A stretch of 48,264 nucleotides of DNA from Polaromonas sp. (GTDB lineage Bacteria; Pseudomonadota; Gammaproteobacteria; Burkholderiales; Burkholderiaceae_C), in assembly GCF_018780625.1 (NCBI RefSeq), contig NZ_JADMJK010000239.1, positions 1-48,264 of the forward strand, given 5' to 3'. Shown piece after piece: positions 42,034 to 48,264 of this stretch. The position numbers and the translations under genes are program-made. Each line of letters begins with the position of its first letter. Position 1 is the first letter of the stretch. Below the pieces are notes generated by a model. The model worked only from the letters and a program-made list of their open reading frames with translations, had not been told where the DNA came from and did no database searches.

Positions 42034-44031
42034 GTGATCCAACCCAGTCGACGCCGTGTGCCGCTCGTCACGCAGGCAGGTCTGACCGCCGCTGCCCGCG
42101 GCCTTGCCATGGGTGTTCTGGCCCTCCACGCGGTTTTCCTGGTGCCTGCAGCCAGCGCAGAAACAGCCGCGCCTGCCGACCCTTTCGCCACCACTATTTC
42201 AACGCCGCCTTCCGGCGTCGTGCAAACCGCGCCGCCGCCCGCGCCCCCGCCTGAAAAAGTGGCGCCCGCCCCCACCCCCGAGGGCGCCGTGGGCCCCACC
42301 GGCGCCGAACCCGAAGTCACCGCTTTTGACATCACCGTGCGCGCGCCGCCCGACGTCAGCGCGCTGCTTGAAAAACACCTTGAACTGCAGCGCTACCGCG
42401 CCGTGACCGATCTGGACGACGCCGAACTGGCGCGCCTGATCCTGCTGGCCGAGCGCAATGTGCGCAACCTCGTCGGCACGCTGGGCTACTTCAACCCCAC
42501 CATCCGCATCGCGCGTGAGGGCGGCCCCAACGCGCGCCCGACCATTGTGGTGGCGGTAGACCCCGGCAAAGCCACCGTGATTGGCCCGGTAGCCATCAGC
42601 TTCCTGGGGGACATTGCCGAGTCGCCAGACCTGGACGCGGTAGCCCAGCGCGCCGGCATTGAACGCAACTGGAGCCTGCCGGGCGGCCAGCGCTTTACCC
42701 AAAACGCCTGGGATGGCGCCAAAACGCAGGCCTTGCGCGCCCTGGTGGCGCGCCGCTACCCGGCGGGCCGGCTGGCCGGCAGCCTGGCCGACGTGGACGC
42801 GCCAGCCGGAACCGCCAGCCTGACCGTGGCGCTGGACTCGGGCCCGCTTTACCGCCTGGGGCCCATGCAGGTGTCGGGCGTGGAACGCTACGACCCGGTG
42901 CTGGTGCCGCGGCTGGCCCGCCTGACGCCGGGCGCGGTCTTCGACCAGAACCAGCTGGTGCAAGCCCAGCAACGGCTCGCCTCAAGTGGCTACTTTGATT
43001 CAGCCTATATTTTTATCGACCCCGAAAGCGACCCGCTGGCAGCGCCGGTACAGGTGCAGGTGCGTGAAGCCAAGCTGCAAAAAGTGGTGCTGGGCGTGGG
43101 CCTGACCACCGACAGCGGGCCCCGGGCCTCGGTGGAACACACGCACAACCGCGTGCCCGGCATAGGCTGGCGCGCCGCCACCAAGCTGCAGCTTGAGAAA
43201 AAAGCCCCCTTCATCCAGACCGAGTGGACCTCCCTGCCCAACGAGGCCAGCTGGCGCTGGGCGGCGCTGAGCCGCATAGAGCGCCTGGACGACAACGAAC
43301 TGATCACCCAGACCCAGCGGCTGCGCTTTGGCCGGACGCAGGCCGGCGAGCGGATAGACCGCAACATCTACCTGCAGTACGACCGGGCGCGGGTGCGCGG
43401 CACTGGCCTGTCGGGCGCCTCGGTGGCCGACACCGGCGACGGCTCGGCGCTGACCGCCAACTACGTCTGGACCGGCCGCTACTTTGACACGACACCGTTT
43501 CCCAGCAAGGGCTATGGCCTGGGGTTTGAGCTCGGGGGCGGTTCCACGCTGGGCAATGATCGCCAGCCCTTCACGCGCCTCGTGGGCCGCTGGCTGGGCA
43601 TTCGGCCGCTGCAGCGCGGGCGCATTGCGCTGCGCGCAGAAGCCGGAGCCGTGCTGGCCAGGGACAGCGCCCGCATCCCGGCGACCCAGCTGTTTCGCAC
43701 CGGCGGCGACAGCACGGTGCGCGGCTACAGCTACCGCGACATCGGCATCAAGCTGCCCAACGACGTGACCGGCCCGGGCCGCTACATGGCGGTGGGCAGC
43801 ATTGAATGGCAGCGCCCCATGCTGCGCAACGGGCTGCCCAGCGAATGGGAAAACACTTTCTTCCTGGATGCCGGCGCCGTGGCCGACCAGCCGCAAGACC
43901 TGCGCCCTTCTGTGGGCGTGGGCACCGGCGTGCGCTGGAAAAGCCCGATCGGCCCCCTGCAGATTGACCTGGCCTATGGCGTCAAGGTCCAGCAGCTGCG
44001 CCTGCACGTCAGTGTCGGCTTCATCTTTTAA
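42034..44031 (+). CDS. tamA: TamA: Omp85-family outer-membrane translocation protein
   Basis: TamA is the outer-membrane barrel of the TAM complex that, with TamB, links the inner and outer membranes for autotransporter assembly and lipid homeostasis. The 665 residues start at GTG; a later ATG at 42109 gives a neat signal peptide ending AASA|ETAAP and may be the real start. A Pro-rich linker is followed by POTRA domains (FDITVRAPPDVSALLEKHLELQRYR onward) and a 16-strand barrel ending HVSVGFIF, with a terminal aromatic. tamB begins 11 bases after its stop. Confidence 0.93.
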   Translation: MIQPSRRRVPLVTQAGLTAAARGLAMGVLALHAVFLVPAASAETAAPADPFATTISTPPSGVVQTAPPPAPPPEKVAPAPTPEGAVGPTGAEPEVTAFDITVRAPPDVSALLEKHLELQRYRAVTDLDDAELARLILLAERNVRNLVGTLGYFNPTIRIAREGGPNARPTIVVAVDPGKATVIGPVAISFLGDIAESPDLDAVAQRAGIERNWSLPGGQRFTQNAWDGAKTQALRALVARRYPAGRLAGSLADVDAPAGTASLTVALDSGPLYRLGPMQVSGVERYDPVLVPRLARLTPGAVFDQNQLVQAQQRLASSGYFDSAYIFIDPESDPLAAPVQVQVREAKLQKVVLGVGLTTDSGPRASVEHTHNRVPGIGWRAATKLQLEKKAPFIQTEWTSLPNEASWRWAALSRIERLDDNELITQTQRLRFGRTQAGERIDRNIYLQYDRARVRGTGLSGASVADTGDGSALTANYVWTGRYFDTTPFPSKGYGLGFELGGGSTLGNDRQPFTRLVGRWLGIRPLQRGRIALRAEAGAVLARDSARIPATQLFRTGGDSTVRGYSYRDIGIKLPNDVTGPGRYMAVGSIEWQRPMLRNGLPSEWENTFFLDAGAVADQPQDLRPSVGVGTGVRWKSPIGPLQIDLAYGVKVQQLRLHVSVGFIF

Positions 44032-44042
44032 GGGGCGCGCAA

Positions 44043-47000
44043 ATGGACCCCGTGCCCCCTGAAGCTGCGCCAGCCACTGCACCCACCCAGCCCGCCCAAC
44101 CCACACGGCGCTGGCGCAAGGCCGTTGCGCTGACGGGCGCCGGCCTCCTCATGCTGACCGGGGTGGCGCTGAGCGCGCTCTGGTGGTGGGCAGGCACCAG
44201 CGGCTCGCTGGCCACCGCGCTGAACTGGATCGGGCAGTCGCAGCCCATCACGGCCCAGGGCGCCTCCGGAGCGCTGCGTTCAGGCGGGCAGATCGAGCAC
44301 CTGGTGTGGGAGCAAGGCGGCCTGCGCGTGGATGCGCGCGCGCTCACGCTGGCCTGGCAGCCCTGGTCGCTGCTGCAGGGCACGCTCAAGCTCCAGCGCA
44401 TCGCGGCGGCCAGCGTCACGGTAAACGACCAGCGCCCGCCGCGCACCGTGCCCGCCAGCGCCCCCACCGTGCTCGGTCTGCCCGTGCCGATATTGCTCGA
44501 TGCGTTTTCTGTCGACCAGCTGCAATGGAACGGGGCCGCCGTATTTGCCGCATCGGGCATTTCAGGGCGCTACCAGTTCACGGGCCTGGAGCATCAGCTT
44601 GCATTGCTGGGCGCGCAAGTGGCCAGCGGCCGCTACAGCGGCCAAGCCGTGGTGTCGTCGAGCAGCCCCTTCGGGCTTGATGCGCGCCTGTCGGGCGCCC
44701 TGAGCGCCACGCTGCCCAAGAGCCGCACACCGCTGCCCCTGGCATTTCAGGCCACCGCCATCGGTCCGCTGGCGGATTTTCTGGTGACGGCCAAGCTGCA
44801 GATGGCCACGGCGGCCGCTGAGGGCCAGGCGCCAACCCCAACCCCAACCCCGCCGCAAGCCAGCGCCACCGCGCGCATCACGCCCTGGGCCGCGCAGCCG
44901 CTGCCGCAGGCCGATGCCAGTTTTAGGGACCTGGACATTGCCGCCCTGTGGCCCAACGCGCCCCACACCCAGTTGACGGGCAGCGCCAGCGTTCAACCCC
45001 TGGAGCGCACCCCGCCAGCCGCCAGCCCCGGCTGGCGGCTCAAGCTGGACCTGGCCAACCAGTTGCCCGGCCCCTGGGACCAGCAACGGCTGCCACTGGA
45101 GCGGCTTGAGACGCAAGGCGAGTGGCGCGGCGGCGTTGGCATTGTCCGCACCCTCAAGGCGCAACTAGGCGGCGGAGAAATCCTGGCCAGCGGCGAATGG
45201 ACGCCTGCGCCCGATACGCCCAATACACCCATTGCCCCCCCTGCACCGCCTGCGGCAGGCCCAGTGACGCCAGCCCCGGCCCAGGCCTGGACGCTGCAGG
45301 CCACGCTGAAGCAGGTCAACCCGGCCCTGCTGCACAGCCAGTTTGCCGCCCTGCCGCTGAACGGCGTGGCCGCCGTGCGCAGCCAGGGCGCCGCCATCGG
45401 CTTTGATGCCAGCGTGCAAGCCGCACCAGGCGCCGCACCCAAGTCCCTGGGCCGGCTGGTCCTGCGCAACGCCAGCGCCACCGGCAGCTGGACTCCCCAG
45501 CCAGCGGGCGGCATCCTGCGGCTGCCCGCCCTGCAGGTGCAAACCGACGACGCCGAACTGACCGGCCAGCTCGAAATCCAGCCCGGCATCCAGGCCGGCG
45601 AAGGCAAGCTCGCCCTCACCGCGCCCGGGCTGAACGCGACCGTCAACGGCGCGTTGCGGCAAACCAGCGGCGCCGGCACCGTTAGCCTGCGCGGCCAGGA
45701 CGCCGCCCAGGCGCTGCGCTGGCTGCAAAAACTGCCCGGCCTGCCCGCCTCGCTTCAAACCGCCAGCGCCGCCGGCAGCGCGGACCTGCAGGCCAGCTGG
45801 CAGGGCGGCTGGCTGGACCCTGTCCTGCAGGCCAGGCTGGCCGTGCCGTCGCTCGACTGGCGCAGCCCCAACACCAACACCAAGCCCGCCGCCGCTTCGG
45901 GCGCCGCGCCGCCCCAGCCGCCCGCGGGCCTGCTGAAAATCCGCGACCTCAACGCCACCCTCTCGGGCCGCCTGAGCCAGGCGCAACTCGGCGCGCAGGG
46001 CCGGCTTGAAATCGACCAGCGCCGCATCGACCTGCAACTCGCGCTGGACGGCGGCCGCGTCAAACCGGCCGGCGCGGGCCAGAGCGCGTTCAGCGCATCG
46101 GCCTGGAAGGGCGCGCTCAAGCAGCTCTCGGTGCGGCTTGAAGACCCTGCGCTGGGCGCCGGCGCCTGGCAGCTGGCCAGCCGCGGATCGGTGCCGCTTT
46201 CATGGACCCGGACCCCTGCAGGCGGCGCCTTTGAAAGCGGTGCGGGCCAGGCGATTTTGAGCGCGCCACGCGCCACCGCATCAAGCCCCGCACCGGCGCA
46301 AGCCACGCTGGCCTGGCAGCCCGTGCGCTGGCGGCCCGGCGAACTGCTCACGGCCGGCAGCATCACCGGCTTGCCCATGGCCTGGATCGAACTGCTGGGC
46401 GGCGCGCAGCTGGCGGGCGCAGGCCTGGGCGGCAACCTGCTGCTGGACGGGCAATGGGACGCCCGGCTCAGCGACCGGCTGGCGCTCAAGGCCAGCCTGA
46501 CGCGCAGCAGCGGCGACCTCTCGGTGCAGGCCGAAACCGCGCAAGGCCCCACCACCCGCGTGGCCGCTGGCGTGCGGCAAGCGCAGCTGTCGCTCGAAAG
46601 CGTGGGCGACGCCCTGACGCTGGCGCTGCGCTGGGACAGCGAGCGCGCCGGCACCGCCGACGGCCAGCTCAAGACACGCCTGACGCGCGCCCCGCCCGGC
46701 AGCGGCATTGGCGGCTGGCTCTGGCCGGCCGACGCCCCGCTGAACGGCCAGCTGCGCGCGCAACTGCCGCGCCTCGGGGTCTGGTCTGTGCTGGCGCCGC
46801 CCGGCTGGCGGCTGCGCGGCGCGCTGGCGGCCGACATTGCCATCAGCGGCAGCCGTGCCGCGCCCCAGCTGGCCGGCGAACTGCAAGCCAACGACATGGC
46901 CTTGCGCTCGGTCGTTGACGGCATCGAGTTCGGCAACGGCCGCCTGCGCGCCCAGCTGGACGGCACGCGCATGCGCATCAGCGAGTTCAGCCTGCAGGGC

Positions 47001-48059
47001 GCAGGCGACAAAGGCACGGGCGGCCAACTCACGGCCCAGGGCGAAGCCGCCTGGATCGATGGCAAGCCGCAAGTGCAGCTCACGGCCAAACTGGCCCGGC
47101 TGCGCGCCAGCATACGCACCGACCGGGAAGTCACCGTGTCGGGCGAGCTGCAGGCCAGCCTCCAGGGCGCCCAGACCGAACTCACGGGCAAGCTGGTGGT
47201 CGACCAGGCGCGCATCCTGCTGCCCGACGAAGGCACGCCGCAACTGGGCGACGACGTGGTGGTGCGCACGGCCGGCGGCGCCGCTGCGGGCCCCAAGGGC
47301 CCCGGCCAGGCCAGCGCCCCCGAAAAGGAAAAACCCGTCAGCCCCGTCAAGCTGGCGGTTCAAATCGACTTGGGGCCCGACTTCCGGATTCAGGGCAAGG
47401 GCATGGACACCCGCATTCGCGGCACCCTGAGCCTGCACGACAACGCGCAGCGCGGGCCGCGCCTGACCGGCACCGTCAACACCTTTGGCGGCCAGTACCG
47501 CGCCTACGGCCAGCGCCTCGATGTGGAGCAGGGCGTGATCCGCTTCACCGGCGCCATCGACAACCCGGCGCTGGACATCCTGGCGATTCGCCCCAACCTC
47601 ACGCAGCGCGTGGGCGTGCAGATCACCGGCACGGCGCTGCTGCCCAGCGTGCGGCTGTACGCCCAGCCCGAGCTGCCCGATGCCGAGAAGCTGTCGTGGC
47701 TGGTCGTCGGCCGGGCCTCGGCCTCGGGCGGCGCCGAAGCCGCCCTGCTGCAGCAGGCCGCGCTGGCCCTGCTGGGCAGCAAAAGCGGCGGCATGTCGGG
47801 CGGGCTGGCCGCCTCGCTCGGGCTCGATGAGCTGTCATATCGGGGCGCATCCAGCAACGCTGACGGAACCGCCGCCGCCGGCGCGATCACGCTGGGAAAG
47901 CGCTTTTCACGCAACTTTTACGCCGCCTACGAGCGCAGCCTCTCGGGCGCCTTGGGCACCCTGTATGTTTTCTATGACTTGTCGCAGCGCTTCACGATTC
48001 GCGCCCAGGCCGGCCAGCAAAGCGCCGTGGACCTGATCTACACCCTGCCCTACGACTGA
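44043..48059 (+). CDS. tamB: TamB: translocation and assembly module, inner-membrane component
   Basis: TamB is a very long AsmA-like beta-groove protein bridging the periplasm. The 1338 residues have a basic cytoplasmic start, one transmembrane helix (about 27-50), a long repetitive beta-strand region with Pro/Ala-rich linkers (for example PTPTPTPPQ near residue 265), and the conserved C-terminal TamB domain (GGQYRAYGQRLDVEQGVIRF, then DILAIRPNLTQRVGVQITGTA, and LPDAEKLSWLVVGRA). It ends in a beta-rich tail. It completes the moxR-GNAT-VWA-tamA-tamB strand run; no terminator is obvious after it. Confidence 0.95.
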   Translation: MDPVPPEAAPATAPTQPAQPTRRWRKAVALTGAGLLMLTGVALSALWWWAGTSGSLATALNWIGQSQPITAQGASGALRSGGQIEHLVWEQGGLRVDARALTLAWQPWSLLQGTLKLQRIAAASVTVNDQRPPRTVPASAPTVLGLPVPILLDAFSVDQLQWNGAAVFAASGISGRYQFTGLEHQLALLGAQVASGRYSGQAVVSSSSPFGLDARLSGALSATLPKSRTPLPLAFQATAIGPLADFLVTAKLQMATAAAEGQAPTPTPTPPQASATARITPWAAQPLPQADASFRDLDIAALWPNAPHTQLTGSASVQPLERTPPAASPGWRLKLDLANQLPGPWDQQRLPLERLETQGEWRGGVGIVRTLKAQLGGGEILASGEWTPAPDTPNTPIAPPAPPAAGPVTPAPAQAWTLQATLKQVNPALLHSQFAALPLNGVAAVRSQGAAIGFDASVQAAPGAAPKSLGRLVLRNASATGSWTPQPAGGILRLPALQVQTDDAELTGQLEIQPGIQAGEGKLALTAPGLNATVNGALRQTSGAGTVSLRGQDAAQALRWLQKLPGLPASLQTASAAGSADLQASWQGGWLDPVLQARLAVPSLDWRSPNTNTKPAAASGAAPPQPPAGLLKIRDLNATLSGRLSQAQLGAQGRLEIDQRRIDLQLALDGGRVKPAGAGQSAFSASAWKGALKQLSVRLEDPALGAGAWQLASRGSVPLSWTRTPAGGAFESGAGQAILSAPRATASSPAPAQATLAWQPVRWRPGELLTAGSITGLPMAWIELLGGAQLAGAGLGGNLLLDGQWDARLSDRLALKASLTRSSGDLSVQAETAQGPTTRVAAGVRQAQLSLESVGDALTLALRWDSERAGTADGQLKTRLTRAPPGSGIGGWLWPADAPLNGQLRAQLPRLGVWSVLAPPGWRLRGALAADIAISGSRAAPQLAGELQANDMALRSVVDGIEFGNGRLRAQLDGTRMRISEFSLQGAGDKGTGGQLTAQGEAAWIDGKPQVQLTAKLARLRASIRTDREVTVSGELQASLQGAQTELTGKLVVDQARILLPDEGTPQLGDDVVVRTAGGAAAGPKGPGQASAPEKEKPVSPVKLAVQIDLGPDFRIQGKGMDTRIRGTLSLHDNAQRGPRLTGTVNTFGGQYRAYGQRLDVEQGVIRFTGAIDNPALDILAIRPNLTQRVGVQITGTALLPSVRLYAQPELPDAEKLSWLVVGRASASGGAEAALLQQAALALLGSKSGGMSGGLAASLGLDELSYRGASSNADGTAAAGAITLGKRFSRNFYAAYERSLSGALGTLYVFYDLSQRFTIRAQAGQQSAVDLIYTLPYD

Positions 48060-48134
48060 GCCCGCAGCCCCGGCCCTTCAACCAACCGCCTTCCAGCGCA
48101 TACAATTCCCGTTCTTCGCAACTTGCCAAGACGT

Positions 48135-48209
48135 GCCGCCATAGTTCAACGGATAGAACGAGTGCCTCCTAAGCGCTAGATACAGGTTCGATTCCTGTTG
48201 GTGGCACCA
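48135..48209 (+). tRNA. tRNA-Arg (anticodon CCU), CCA encoded
   Basis: The sequence folds as a cloverleaf. The acceptor GCCGCCA/TGGTGGC has one G-T pair, the D stem is GTTC/GAAC and the anticodon stem is AGTGC/GCGCT. The loop CTCCTAA places CCT at positions 34-36, reading AGG (Arg). The T stem is ACAGG/CCTGT with loop TTCGATT, and the encoded ACCA end is at 48206-48209. It lies 75 bases after tamB. Confidence 0.95.
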
Positions 48210-48220
48210 TTTGATCAAAT
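48209..48220. repeat. 12-bp palindrome at the tRNA 3' end
   Basis: ATTTGATCAAAT is a perfect palindrome that begins at the last base of the tRNA CCA end. tRNA 3' ends are favoured attachment sites of integrative elements, but the window ends 44 bases later and no integrase is visible. Confidence 0.35.
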
Positions 48221-48264
48221 CAGATCGTGTCAGAACCCCTCAAAACCCGCATGTTTACTGGCAT

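Noticed and set aside
45755-47350. 531-codon minus-strand frame opposite tamB
   Set aside because: Ser/Pro/Arg-rich antisense shadow of TamB; no domain recognised.

Overview
The window is a 48 kb, high-GC chromosomal stretch from a betaproteobacterium of the order Burkholderiales. The gene orders (prs-rplY-pth, the aa3 oxidase cluster with ctaG, surf1 and a CtaC that carries cytochrome c, tamAB, and a BioC-like gene beside comF) and a short intergenic repeat point to Comamonadaceae, close to Polaromonas or Rhodoferax. The family placement is inference from recognised proteins, not a search. It is mostly core genome: I see no insertion sequence, prophage, CRISPR array or restriction system.

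Layout. 1-2.1 kb (+): prs (3' part), rplY, pth. 2.2-6.7 kb (-): a paired active/inactive M16 peptidase, rsmD, coaD and a 2[4Fe-4S] ferredoxin. 6.7-8.3 kb (+): ftsY and a small membrane protein. 8.3-15.1 kb (-): a tightly coupled operon nfeD, slipin, Pat-like acyl-CoA synthetase/acetyltransferase, and an FtsH paralogue. 15.5-16.5 kb (+): rpoH behind a perfect CIRCE operator. 16.6-26.8 kb (-): cytochrome aa3 oxidase genes and their assembly factors: DUF2244, ctaC, ctaD, a 37-residue membrane protein, ctaG, DUF2970, ctaE, surf1, a divergent Sco-like protein, ctaA, ctaB, sco. One small plus-strand gene (DUF2909) interrupts this run. 27-32 kb: BioC-like methyltransferase, comF, trmL, a MaoC-type hydratase, an orphan ParA, a TauE/SafE permease and a TRIC-type channel. 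32-37.5 kb: a beta-ketoadipate-type catabolic cluster (pcaI, pcaJ, pcaF, an SDR, a Bug solute receptor) divergent from an IclR regulator with an obvious operator. 37.5-39.2 kb: DUF3185, DUF1841 and cytochrome c4. 39.3-48.1 kb (+): a MoxR ATPase, GNAT, VWA (CoxE-type) module running directly into tamA and tamB. The window closes with tRNA-Arg(CCU).

How the genes work together. The oxidase cluster is nearly self-sufficient: catalytic subunits I-III, heme A synthesis (CtaB, CtaA), copper delivery (Sco, CtaG, probably the Sco-like protein) and Surf1, with cytochrome c4 encoded nearby as a possible electron donor. The nfeD-slipin-pat-ftsH operon looks like a membrane protein quality-control unit next to the heat-shock sigma factor gene, whose promoter carries an HrcA-type operator. 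The most unusual signal is a dispersed repeat of about 55 bp. Four copies share one 30-nt spacing. One follows pth, one supplies the signal-peptide codons of the inactive M16 protein, one lies inside the BioC-like gene, and one forms the pcaI/pcaJ junction, including the ribosome binding site of pcaJ.
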